Assembly: GCA_002702065.1 (NCBI GenBank)
Contig: NZXX01000001.1
Span: forward strand, 496,001-560,000
Direction of reading: 5' to 3'
Length of the DNA stretch: 64,000 bases
Source: Anaerolineaceae bacterium
Lineage (GTDB): Bacteria > Chloroflexota > Anaerolineae > Aggregatilineales > Phototrophicaceae
The translations under genes were made by a program, and so were the position numbers. Every line of letters begins with the position of its first letter. Position 1 is the stretch's first letter. Shown here in pieces: positions 9,030 to 18,000 of the stretch. Below the pieces are notes generated by a model. It made no database searches. It was not told the origin of the DNA and saw nothing but the letters and a program-made list of their open reading frames with translations.

Positions 9030-9329
9030 GTGACGGCCATCACCCCAAGCCAGATTCTGCTGCTGTATGTTTGGTTCCCACTTGCGGTGGTTATCGCTAT
9101 CTTGCTGCTCATTGCCCGCTATTATCAGAACTTCTCCGGTGACCCGACCCATTACCGGCTGTACCTGGTACCGCTGGTTTTGTTCGGGGCCGGTTCGGTT
9201 CGTTATGCCAGCATTGATCGTGTCGCCGGTGACCCACTCGGCGATGTGCTGACAGCGGCTGCCGGGCTGCTTCTCATCATCCTCAGCCTGCGCCTGTATC
9301 ATCTGATGACGGCGGGGCGCAGTCGATGA
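9030..9329 (+). CDS. Small membrane protein of the winged-helix/hydrolase operon
   Basis: 99 residues with three hydrophobic helices (about 10-31, 44-58 and 72-92). It starts at GTG 9030, 9 nt after the upstream stop, and its end overlaps the next gene by 4 nt (ATGA). No known family recognised. Gene pairing and size suggest that it forms a heteromeric membrane unit with the protein encoded at 9326. Confidence 0.6.
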   Translation: MTAITPSQILLLYVWFPLAVVIAILLLIARYYQNFSGDPTHYRLYLVPLVLFGAGSVRYASIDRVAGDPLGDVLTAAAGLLLIILSLRLYHLMTAGRSR

Positions 9330-9613
9330 CAGCGGTGGTTGCGCTGCTCGGCCCGGTGTCCATTTGCGTCATGTTTGTGGTGCTGGGGCTGCTGAGCAAC
9401 CGGCTGGGCCGCGTGACGCGTACCCGGCCTTATTATGTTGGCTTCTATGTGGCGGCTCTGCTGGTAGGGGCCAGCACCCTATGGCGGCTTGTGACGCCTG
9501 CCGGACAAGCGGAAGCGTCGGTAGGTGAGGTCACCTTGATGGCGTTGGGCGTGACGCTGGGGGCGTTTGTAGCCTGGCGCTATTGGAGCTGGCTGCTGGC
9601 GGAGCGAGGATAG
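9326..9613 (+). CDS. Small membrane protein, partner of the preceding gene
   Basis: 95 residues with three hydrophobic segments (about 4-24, 38-54, 69-86). The ATGA overlap with the preceding gene implies translational coupling. No family recognised. It resembles its neighbour in size and helix number but not obviously in sequence. Confidence 0.6.
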   Translation: MTAVVALLGPVSICVMFVVLGLLSNRLGRVTRTRPYYVGFYVAALLVGASTLWRLVTPAGQAEASVGEVTLMALGVTLGAFVAWRYWSWLLAERG

Positions 9614-9616
9614 ACG

Positions 9617-10477
9617 TTGGTAAAAATTGGCAACATCACCATTCATCTGATTAACGACAGCGATTACTGGGTAGACCCCGGTGGCCCGTTTGGGCTGGTG
9701 CCGCGTGCCCTGTGGTCGCGTTACTTCCCAGCGACCGAGGATCATCTGGTCAAAATGTCGAGCAATGTGCTGCTGGTGCAGACGGGTGGCAGAAATATCC
9801 TGGTCGATACGGGCTATGGTCACAAGATGCCGGAGAAGCAGCAGGCGATTCTGCGCCTGAGCCGACCGGATGGCGACCTGAGCGACGGGCTGGCACGGCT
9901 GGGCCTGACACCGGAAGACATTCATCTGGTGATTGACACGCATTTGCATGCCGATCATGTGTCGGGCAACACGCGCTACGATGAAGCCGGGCAGGTGGTG
10001 CCGGTTTTCCCTCATGCGGAATATGTGGTGCAGCGGCGTGAATACGAAGATGCCAGCCATCCGAATGAACGCACCCGCGCCACCTATCTGGCCGAAAATT
10101 TTCAGCCATTAGTGGATTCGGGTCAGATGCGCCTGCTGGATGGCGATACCGAACTGGCACCGGGTGTGCGCGGTGTGGTGACTCCGGGGCATACGCCGGG
10201 CCATATGAGCGTGGTGTTTGAAAGCGGTGGTCAGGTCGGGGTGCAGCTTTGTGACATGGCCACGTATGCCGTCCATTTCGAGCGGCTGGGCTGGATGACG
10301 GCTTACGACGTTGAGCCATTGATCACACTGGAAACCAAACGGCATTGGCAGCAGTGGGTGTTGGAAAATGACGCGGTGGTGTTCTTTCCGCATGACCCTT
10401 ACCGGCGTGCCGGGAAGCTGACCCTGGATGAGAATGAGCGCCCGATCATTCAGCCGCTGGATATGGAGCCCGTTTAA
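9617..10477 (+). CDS. Metallo-beta-lactamase-fold hydrolase
   Basis: 286 residues. The metal-binding motif DTHLHADHVSGN (HxHxDH) is complete; VTPGHTPGHMS supplies the third His, LCDMATY the bridging Asp region and FFPHDPY the last His. The arrangement resembles the quorum-quenching lactonase/MBL hydrolase group, but the substrate is unknown. It starts at TTG 9617, 3 nt after the upstream stop, with GGAGCGAGGA just upstream. Last gene of the unit, followed by a bidirectional terminator. Confidence 0.88.
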   Translation: MVKIGNITIHLINDSDYWVDPGGPFGLVPRALWSRYFPATEDHLVKMSSNVLLVQTGGRNILVDTGYGHKMPEKQQAILRLSRPDGDLSDGLARLGLTPEDIHLVIDTHLHADHVSGNTRYDEAGQVVPVFPHAEYVVQRREYEDASHPNERTRATYLAENFQPLVDSGQMRLLDGDTELAPGVRGVVTPGHTPGHMSVVFESGGQVGVQLCDMATYAVHFERLGWMTAYDVEPLITLETKRHWQQWVLENDAVVFFPHDPYRRAGKLTLDENERPIIQPLDMEPV

Positions 10478-10485
10478 CAGGCAAT

Positions 10486-10518
10486 AAAAAATCGCAGAAC
10501 GAGGTGTCTCTGCGATTT
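10486..10518. terminator. Bidirectional terminator between converging genes
   Basis: A perfect 10-bp stem (AAATCGCAGA / TCTGCGATTT, loop 10499-10508). On the minus strand it is followed by a T6 run (10491-10486), so it best terminates the PRC-barrel gene. On the plus strand it follows the hydrolase gene. Confidence 0.8.
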
Positions 10519-10532
10519 GCGTTGCTGATGGG

Positions 10533-11213
10533 TTAGACGACGGGTTCGGGGTCGCGGTAGGGTGGCAGTCCCTGGATGGTTTCTGTACCCATGACCAGAT
10601 GAACTTCGTCCTCCCCGGCAATCTTCAGCCAGGTGACGGGCACCAGCTTACGTGTTTTGAGCAGCAGTCCCTGCGAAATCAGCATATGCGTGGCGTATTC
10701 GGTCGCGGGGTCGACAACGATGCGTTCCACGTTGCCGATGTGCCGTCCATCGAGGCTGACGACACGGGCGCCTTCGCGCAGGGCGATGGTGTCTTCGGGG
10801 ATATTCTGCCGCGTGCTGCGGACATAACGGCGTTCCGGCACAGCGAGTTCGTCGGCCAGGCTGACATCCGGCCCGGCCCCGTAGGGCATATCCACCGACG
10901 GATACCAGTAGAGCGACGTGGCGAGGTCGGATGTACCGTCCCCATCACCGACATACTCCACCGGCACAAACTCTTCTTCCTCGAACTGTGGCAAATTATG
11001 CAGGTCCTCACTGGCGATATAGAGGACAGCACGATCCGGTTCTGTGACCTGGAACATGGACATGGGGATAACTTTGTCTTCCGGCAGCAGCAGCCCCTGC
11101 CGAATGACCACATGTGTGACCCGCTTGGTTAAGGGGTCCAGGACGACCCGTTCGATACGGCCAACTTCACGATCATCAAGACTAAAGACAAGTGCTCCAT
11201 GTCTGAATTGCAT
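10533..11213 (-). CDS. Tandem PRC-barrel domain protein
   Basis: 226 residues made of two PRC-barrel repeats (about 1-75 and 125-200). They share the pattern GALVFSLDDREVGRIERVVLDP...THVVIRQGLLL and GARVVSLDGRHIGNVERIVVDP...THMLISQGLLL, joined by an acidic linker with several Tyr and Pro residues. PRC barrels occur in photosynthetic reaction centre H subunits, RimM and storage or stress proteins; no specific role can be assigned. The start at 11213 is set by AAAGGAGG 5 nt upstream; a longer reading to 11297 has no such signal. Confidence 0.8.
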   Translation of the reverse strand: MQFRHGALVFSLDDREVGRIERVVLDPLTKRVTHVVIRQGLLLPEDKVIPMSMFQVTEPDRAVLYIASEDLHNLPQFEEEEFVPVEYVGDGDGTSDLATSLYWYPSVDMPYGAGPDVSLADELAVPERRYVRSTRQNIPEDTIALREGARVVSLDGRHIGNVERIVVDPATEYATHMLISQGLLLKTRKLVPVTWLKIAGEDEVHLVMGTETIQGLPPYRDPEPVV

Positions 11214-11326
11214 TGCAGCCCTCCTTTGAGGCTGTAACGATGCCCTCACGATAGATTTAGTTCGTTCCGGGCACATCAGGCATGTGATTGAAGCCAAAAT
11301 GGGTCAGTTGACCCTTGTGCAGTTGG

Positions 11327-12355
11327 CTAGCGTTTGTTGCGCTCCTGCCATTCTTGGATCGTCGCCGCCAGAAAAGCGCGTACATCTGGTTCGTTTACGT
11401 CGCCCACACTCTCAAAAAATACGCCGTCAACTTCGATAGCGACTGCACCATCGGGCGACGGGTGAATGTGAATACTGCGCTGGTGAAACTGGTCGCTGTG
11501 GCGCAGCTTGTGCTGCAAATAGGCTTCAATAGCGGATGCGAGGTCCAGCTCTGGCACCGGCGCGTATTCCTTCTTGGTGCGCCCCAGCAGACCGCCGCGT
11601 TTCTTGACGACCTGAGGTTCTTCATCGAGGCTGAAACGCGGTAAATCGCCCGGCATCTGGCCGTCGACCGTGGGTGGCGGTGGGGCGGCGGTGATGGAAA
11701 TGGAGGGCGTTTCTGCGTCGTCTTCCTCGTCTTCGGTCACCAGCAAGTCGCGCAGGGAACCCGAATCCGCGACCGGTGGGGTGGTAGCAGCGGGCGGCGG
11801 TGCCTGTGGCGGGCGGGCTTCCTGCCGCACAACCGGGCCGAGTTCGCGCATGATTTTGACAAAGCTGTTCTTGAAGGTGGCATCGTTATTCGGGTCGCGA
11901 TAGGTTTTGTCGCCCATCTGGATGAGCAGCGAGCCATCGACCACATCGCGCAGGATGGTGACGACTTCGACCGCCTGGGTTGGGTCGCCATCGGCTGGCC
12001 GAACGCTGTACGTTTCGTTGCGGCTGGTGCGGGCGGCTGGCATCGATGGTGCTGGTGCCGGTGGTGGCGGCGCAGCTTTGGTGGCGGGGGGCGGTGTACT
12101 CACGAGCGCATCCAGGTCGGGCAGATCGCTCATATTAGTTGAATTGATGGGTGGTGGAACGGTATAGTGGGTGGGCTGTGCCTGTTGAGCTTGCTGCGAC
12201 CGTGCGGCCCGCGCGCGCACAATCAGGAAGGTAAGCCCGACCAGCGCCAGACCGCTGCCACAGAACATGGCGATCAACCCGACTGGTATCTGACGCGCGA
12301 AATCCGAAATGCCGGGTTGAGCCTGTGCAAGAACAAAAATGTGAAACCAATCCAT
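11327..12355 (-). CDS. Single-pass membrane protein with proline-rich linkers, downstream of fpg
   Basis: 342 residues from the ATG at 12355. One membrane helix (about residues 18-46), a cytoplasmic Pro/Ala-rich linker, a folded segment (about 112-180, TYSVRPADGDPTQAVEVVTILRD...), an acidic/proline-rich linker, and a C-terminal folded segment (about 270-342) ending in EWQERNKR. No family recognised. It begins 17 nt after the fpg stop and is probably cotranscribed with it. A longer reading to 12466 would overlap the end of fpg in another frame and is unlikely. Confidence 0.65.
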   Translation of the reverse strand: MDWFHIFVLAQAQPGISDFARQIPVGLIAMFCGSGLALVGLTFLIVRARAARSQQAQQAQPTHYTVPPPINSTNMSDLPDLDALVSTPPPATKAAPPPPAPAPSMPAARTSRNETYSVRPADGDPTQAVEVVTILRDVVDGSLLIQMGDKTYRDPNNDATFKNSFVKIMRELGPVVRQEARPPQAPPPAATTPPVADSGSLRDLLVTEDEEDDAETPSISITAAPPPPTVDGQMPGDLPRFSLDEEPQVVKKRGGLLGRTKKEYAPVPELDLASAIEAYLQHKLRHSDQFHQRSIHIHPSPDGAVAIEVDGVFFESVGDVNEPDVRAFLAATIQEWQERNKR

Positions 12356-12372
12356 AGACGTACTACCCGTAA

Positions 12373-13200
12373 CTATTCCAACGAACGGGGCTGGCAGACC
12401 GGGCAATAGTGGGTGCCGCGCTGTGCCACGCGGATCTTCTCGATGGGGTGTCCGCAGGTGCTGCACGACTGCCCTTCCCGGCCATAAACGAAAAAGTGTT
12501 TTTGCGATTCGCCGGCGGTGCCATCCGGCTTGCGATACCAGCTAATGCTGGCACCTTCGTAGTCAATACCGGCTTGCAAGGCGGCGCGAATCGTCGCGTA
12601 AAGCTGGTCGATCTGGGTATCGCTGAGGGAGTTTGCGGGCTGTAGCGGGTGAATACCGGCACGGTGGAGTGCTTCATCGGCGTAGATGTTCCCCATCCCC
12701 GCGATAAAACCCTGTTCGAGCAGCAGCGCCTTAATCGCCCGCTGGCGGCCTTGCAACCGTGCGCGTAACACAGCCGGCGTGAAGTCATCCGACAGCGGCT
12801 CTGGGCCAAGCCCGCCGGTAATGCGGCTGATGTCGTCCGTCAGGTACACCTTGCCGAACTTGCGCGAATCCGAAAAACGAAGCTGATGCCCATTATCCAG
12901 TTGCAGGCAGAAATGCACCCATTTATCCACGTCGTGCACCGCATCATCCGGCGTCACATACAGCCGTCCGGTCATCTTCAAATGAATAACGAGGATGTCG
13001 CTGTCCATCTCGCACAGAATATATTTGGCCCGGCGGTTGATGGCGCGGAAGGTCTGCCCGGCGATGCGCGCAGCAAACTCCTGCGGGTCCGGGCTGTGAA
13101 TGGTCCGGCCCCAGTCATACCACATACTCTGTACAGTGCGTCCGATCAGTGGCGTGCGCAAACCGCGCACCACCGTTTCTACTTCGGGTAATTCAGGCAT
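12373..13200 (-). CDS. mutM: Formamidopyrimidine-DNA glycosylase
   Basis: Base-excision repair enzyme removing 8-oxoguanine and formamidopyrimidines, with AP-lyase activity. 275 residues. The N-terminus MPELPEVE gives the catalytic Pro and Glu; the helix-two-turn-helix region holds GFIAGMGNIYADEAL; the zinc finger CSTCG...RGTHYCPVCQ is complete with four Cys. The family-typical Lys in NRRAKYIL is present. All catalytic elements are intact. Confidence 0.96.
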   Translation of the reverse strand: MPELPEVETVVRGLRTPLIGRTVQSMWYDWGRTIHSPDPQEFAARIAGQTFRAINRRAKYILCEMDSDILVIHLKMTGRLYVTPDDAVHDVDKWVHFCLQLDNGHQLRFSDSRKFGKVYLTDDISRITGGLGPEPLSDDFTPAVLRARLQGRQRAIKALLLEQGFIAGMGNIYADEALHRAGIHPLQPANSLSDTQIDQLYATIRAALQAGIDYEGASISWYRKPDGTAGESQKHFFVYGREGQSCSTCGHPIEKIRVAQRGTHYCPVCQPRSLE

Positions 13201-13267
13201 GATTCCAGTGTAATCCGATTCTGCTTTTGCCGCTGCTTGATATTTTGTCAGTTAGTAATGTTAATCG

Positions 13268-14794
13268 TTATGATGAGTCTGTGACAGGCTCGGTTTCATC
13301 CTGCTGGTCCGCTAACCAGATTTTCCACAGCCGGAATTCATAGCCCACCCCCTGGAATTGCGGTGCATGCTCCAGCACGATTTCCTCACTATTTAACCAG
13401 TCCAGCCCGTAATGGAAGGGGCCATAGTAATTACTGATGACCAGATAGGCAGGCTGGCCGGGCCGCAGCTCATCCAGCATGGTCTGGCCAAAGGTCGGGA
13501 TCGGGTCATCATCGAGGCAGCGCAGCGTGAAGGGATCGCTGTAAAAATACAGCAGGTGGCAGGCTTCGCGAGTGGCATAAACTATCCCCGGTTCGTTGAT
13601 GCTGCTCAAAATGGTGGCTGTTTCATGGACAGCTTCGTCGGCAGTGAAGAAACCGCTCTGGAAATCGAACTGATTGCTGCCAGTCAGGGTAAGTTGCATG
13701 GGGTCTGAAGCTCTGAAGGGAATCGCGTAACTCACCAGCCATAGCATGGCGGCACCGGCGGCCAGCGGGCGCAGGCGTGCCCGCCACCAGATCTGTTCCA
13801 GGGCAAAGGCGATGATCAGCACCAGCGGTGCGGTGACTGGCATCAAATAACGGATGGTGATAACCCGCGCCAGCGCGACGACCGGTATCGAAATGGAAAC
13901 GATCCAGATACCCAGAAACAGTGCTTGCCACTGTTGACGAATGAGGCCGATGATGAACGCCAGCGCTGCCAGTAAAAGCAGCGCCACCGATGTGAATTCG
14001 GCAATGGAAGGCAGGATATTGGCCACATAAACGAGGGCATTCGGTGGAGCAAATGAATCGGTCCGCTGGATATTGAAGTCATTCACCAGAATAAAGGGGT
14101 CGCCCTGGATATGGGCAAAGTAGGCAGGGATCAGCATGGGCAGCCACATCAACACCACGACCGCCGCTGCCACACCCAGTCCCCACAGATACGTGCGAAC
14201 GGCACCCCTCATGCCCAGTTGCCAGTCGTACGTGAGCGCCACCGCTGCCAGCGTGATCAATGGCAGGGTGACAACGGTCAGTTTTGCCAGCGTCGCCAGA
14301 CCCAGCAGCAAGCCGATGATGATCCCCTGCCGGGTGGTGGGGTGGTTCGCAAAGATGAGGCTGCGCCAGACCACCAGAATGGCAAACATGGCGGCGAAGG
14401 GGTCCGCCAGGGCCATACGCTCGAAGAAGAACGCGAACGGCACAAAGGCGTAAATGAACAGCGCGATCAGACCGGCGAGGTGATTGCGGAGCGTGCGGCC
14501 CAGAATGTATATAGTTGCAGCTGTGATCGTTGAGATCAGCGCAATTGCCAGCCGTGCCGCGGCCAGGTTGGTCGAGGGTGGGCCGTCGAACAGGCCAAGC
14601 CAGAAGTACACCAGCACCTTGCCATGCGCGAACTGGCCCGGATGCACATCGAAATTCCAGACCCGTGCCCCGCGTTCGATATGATAGCCTTCATCAACAT
14701 AAGGTTCGAACAGCGTAATGTCGTTCGTGCGGATATAACAGTGGATCAGCAGCATGAAAATGACAGGGAGCAGAGACCGTGCGGTTCGCATCAT
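13268..14794 (-). CDS. GT-C (family 39-like) membrane glycosyltransferase
   Basis: 508 residues with about eleven hydrophobic helices and a C-terminal soluble stretch. The first extracytoplasmic loop has EPYVDEGYH, the acidic DE pair typical of dolichyl/undecaprenyl-phosphate-mannose protein mannosyltransferases (PMT/ArnT). Probably transfers a sugar from a polyprenyl-phosphate donor to an envelope acceptor. It stands alone between fpg and dnaE; the donor and acceptor are unknown. Confidence 0.8.
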   Translation of the reverse strand: MMRTARSLLPVIFMLLIHCYIRTNDITLFEPYVDEGYHIERGARVWNFDVHPGQFAHGKVLVYFWLGLFDGPPSTNLAAARLAIALISTITAATIYILGRTLRNHLAGLIALFIYAFVPFAFFFERMALADPFAAMFAILVVWRSLIFANHPTTRQGIIIGLLLGLATLAKLTVVTLPLITLAAVALTYDWQLGMRGAVRTYLWGLGVAAAVVVLMWLPMLIPAYFAHIQGDPFILVNDFNIQRTDSFAPPNALVYVANILPSIAEFTSVALLLLAALAFIIGLIRQQWQALFLGIWIVSISIPVVALARVITIRYLMPVTAPLVLIIAFALEQIWWRARLRPLAAGAAMLWLVSYAIPFRASDPMQLTLTGSNQFDFQSGFFTADEAVHETATILSSINEPGIVYATREACHLLYFYSDPFTLRCLDDDPIPTFGQTMLDELRPGQPAYLVISNYYGPFHYGLDWLNSEEIVLEHAPQFQGVGYEFRLWKIWLADQQDETEPVTDSS

Positions 14795-14961
14795 GACGCC
14801 ATTCGGATTGTTTGATCGCTACTTCTTACTACGTATGGAACAACCGAAGGTTTGTATTGTTTACAATATTGAAACATTGTGGGGAAAATTAAGCATCCAG
14901 CGAGACCACGTCCAAAGCGTTGATCAAGCATGAGAAACCCGTTCACGCGGCGGGTGTGAGT

Positions 14962-14969
14962 GGTATAAT
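14962..14969 (+). promoter_or_regulatory. Extended -10 promoter for dnaE
   Basis: TGG-TATAAT, with a weak -35 TTCACG (14942-14947) 16 nt upstream. Because it lies downstream of the earliest possible TTG start (14920), it supports the ATG at 15004 as the true dnaE start. Confidence 0.55.
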
Positions 14970-15003
14970 CAGCTTATCTGTTCCACAACCAAAACGAAGC
15001 CCT

Positions 15004-18000
15004 ATGTCGCCACAAGATTTTGTGCATCTTCACGTCCATACAGAATATTCGCTGCTGGATGGCCTCAGCCGTATTGACAAGCTGGTCAACCGCGCCAAAG
15101 ACCTCGGCATGGATTCGCTGGCGATCACCGATCATGGCACGATGTTTGGCGTCATTGACTTTTACCGCGCCTGTACCACCGCCGGAATCAAGCCGATTAT
15201 CGGTGTGGAGTCATATCTGGCGCCGCGCTCGATGCAGGACCGCGATTCGAACGTGGACCGCCGCGCGTTTCATATGCTGCTGCTGGCAAAGAACCAGACC
15301 GGCTATCAGAATCTGCTCAAGATCGCCAGTGCGGCCCAGCTGGACGGCTTTTATTACAACCCGCGCATTGATCGGGAATTTCTGGCCGCCCATGCGGAGG
15401 GACTCATTGCCACCAGCGGCTGTCTCGCGGCGCAGATTCCCAGCATGATTATGGCCGGGCAGGACGATCAGGCACGCGAACTGATCGGCTGGTACCGGGA
15501 TGTGTTTGGCAAGGACAATTTTTTCCTTGAATTGCAGCAGCACGATATTCCCGAACTGGAAGTGGTGAACAAGTGGCTGGTCGAAAACCGGGAATATGCC
15601 GACACGCCGTTTGTCGCCACCAATGATGTGCATTACGTGCTGGACACCGATTATGACCCGCACGATACGCTGCTGTGTATTCAGACGAGCGCGCTCAAAA
15701 AAGATTCCAGCCGGATGCGCATGTCCGACCCCAGCTACCACCTGACCTCTCAGGCGGATATGTGGCGTTATTTTGGCAATATTCAGAACGGCGAGCCGCT
15801 GAAGAACACTCGCCTGATTGCCGAGATGTGCGAAGTCAACCTCGACTCGAAGGGCTATCATCTGCCGGTTTTCCCAGTGCCGGATGGTCACACCGCCGAT
15901 AGTTACCTGCGCTACCTGTGCGAGAAGGGGCTGCGCTGGCGCTTTGGCGACAATGCGCTGCAAGACAAGGTGCTGCGCGACCGGCTGAATCATGAGTTGC
16001 ACATCATCCATGACATGGGGTTCGATACGTACTTCCTGATTGTGTGGGACCTGTGCGAGTTCGCGCGTGAGGCGGATATCTGGTGGAATGTACGTGGTTC
16101 CGGTGCGGGCAGTCTGGCGGCCTACAGTCTGGGCATCACCAATATCGACCCGATTCAGAACAGCCTGATTTTCGAGCGTTTCCTGAATCCGGGCCGTGTC
16201 AGCATGCCGGATATCGACCTCGATTACCCGGATGACCGCCGGGCGGAGATGATCGACTACACCGCCAGGAAGTATGGCGAAGATAAAGTCGCCGCCATTA
16301 TCACGTTTGGGACGATGGGGCCGAAGGCGGCGGTGCGGGATGTGGGCCGGGCGCTGGATGTGCCGCTGGAACTGGTCAATCAGGCGGCCAAGCTGATCCC
16401 GCAGGAGCCGAAGCCCAAGCCGCTGATGACGTATGTCGAGGCCAACCCGGAACTGCACGATCTGTACAACAGCAGCCCGGAAGTCCATCAGATTATCGAG
16501 ACGGCCAAGGAGTTGCAGGGGGTTAACCGCCACGCGTCGACGCACGCCGCCGGGGTGATCGTGGGTGATAAACCGCTGGTGGAATATATCCCGCTGCACC
16601 GGCTGACCAGCGGCAACGACAACAGTTCGATCCGGGCGGTGACGCAGTTCCCGATGGAAACCTGCGAATCCATTGGCCTGCTCAAAGTCGACTTTCTGGG
16701 GTTGTCTACGCTGACGATTCTGCGCAAGGCCTGCGACCTGATCGAGCGCTATCATGGCATCAAGTTCAACATGAGCACCATCCCGTACCGGCATGAAATG
16801 GTGGAGCACGACCCGGACGCGCTGCGCATGCTCAATGAAGCCTTCGAGATGATGGGGCGCGGCGAAACGGTCGGTGTGTTCCAGGTGGAAAGTGGCGGCA
16901 TGCAGCAGATGCTGCGCGGGATGCGCCCCAAGCGATTCGAGAATATCATCGCGGGCATCTCGTTGTATCGCCCCGGCCCGATGGACTTTATCCCCACCTA
17001 TAACAAACGGCTGCACGGGGAGGAAGAAACCGAATACCGGCACCCGAAGCTGGAATCAATCCTCCAGGAAACCTACGGGATTCTGGTCTATCAGGAGCAG
17101 ATTCAGCAGGTCGCCAGTGAGTTGTTTGGCTATGAACTGGGCGAAGCCGATCTGATGCGCCGGGCGGTATCCAAGAAAAAAGAGAAGGACCTGCTCACGC
17201 ACAAGTCCATCTTTCTCGAACGCGGCCCGCAGAATGGCGTCGATGCCGAAGCCGCCGAGAAGATCTTCGACGACATCGAGTTTTTCGCCAATTACGGCTT
17301 TAACAAATCGCACGCGGCGGACTATGCCGTTATCACGGTGCAGACGGCGTACCTGAAGTGCCACTTCCCGGCGGAATACATGACGGCGCTGCTGACGGTC
17401 CACCGCGATGATTCGACCAAGGTGGCGACGTTCATGGAAGAATGCCGCCGTCTGAACATCCCCATTCTGCCGCCGGATGTCAACGCCAGTATGCTCGATT
17501 TCGACATTCAGAAGCAGGAAGATGGCCGCCGCGCCATTCGTTTCGGGATGGCGGCGGTCAAGAACGCCGGGGTGAACGCGCTGCAACCGATTATTGACGC
17601 ACGTCAGGATGGTGGGGCATTCACAAACCTCGAAGATTTCTGCAAGCGGGTGGATTTGCGGGCGGTGGGCAAGCGCACACTAGAGAGCCTGACCAAAGTC
17701 GGCGCGATGGAGGCGTTTGGCAGCCGGGCGCAGGTGCTGGGTGCGCTGGAACGGATGATGAGCTTTAGCGCCAGTTATCACCGGGAGCAGGAAATCGGCC
17801 AGATGAACATGTTTGGTGATGATCCTGGCGCGGCGGATGATCTGTTCAGCGGTCTGCAATATATCGAGGAATTCCCGGATCGGGAACGGCTGGATTGGGA
17901 GAAGGAACTGCTGGGCCTGTACGTAACCGGGCGTCCGGCAGACAAATACCGTGCGGCCCTGCAAAATATCAACACGCGCAATATCCGCGAGCTGAAAGAG

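Noticed and set aside
11301-11314. GGGTCA-gt-TGACCC palindrome upstream of the PRC-barrel gene
   Set aside because: Short and without a readable promoter at the right distance; not enough to call an operator.
15211-17043. 610-codon minus-strand frame inside dnaE
   Set aside because: Antisense shadow of a fully conserved dnaE; high-GC coding sequence often leaves long open frames on the other strand.
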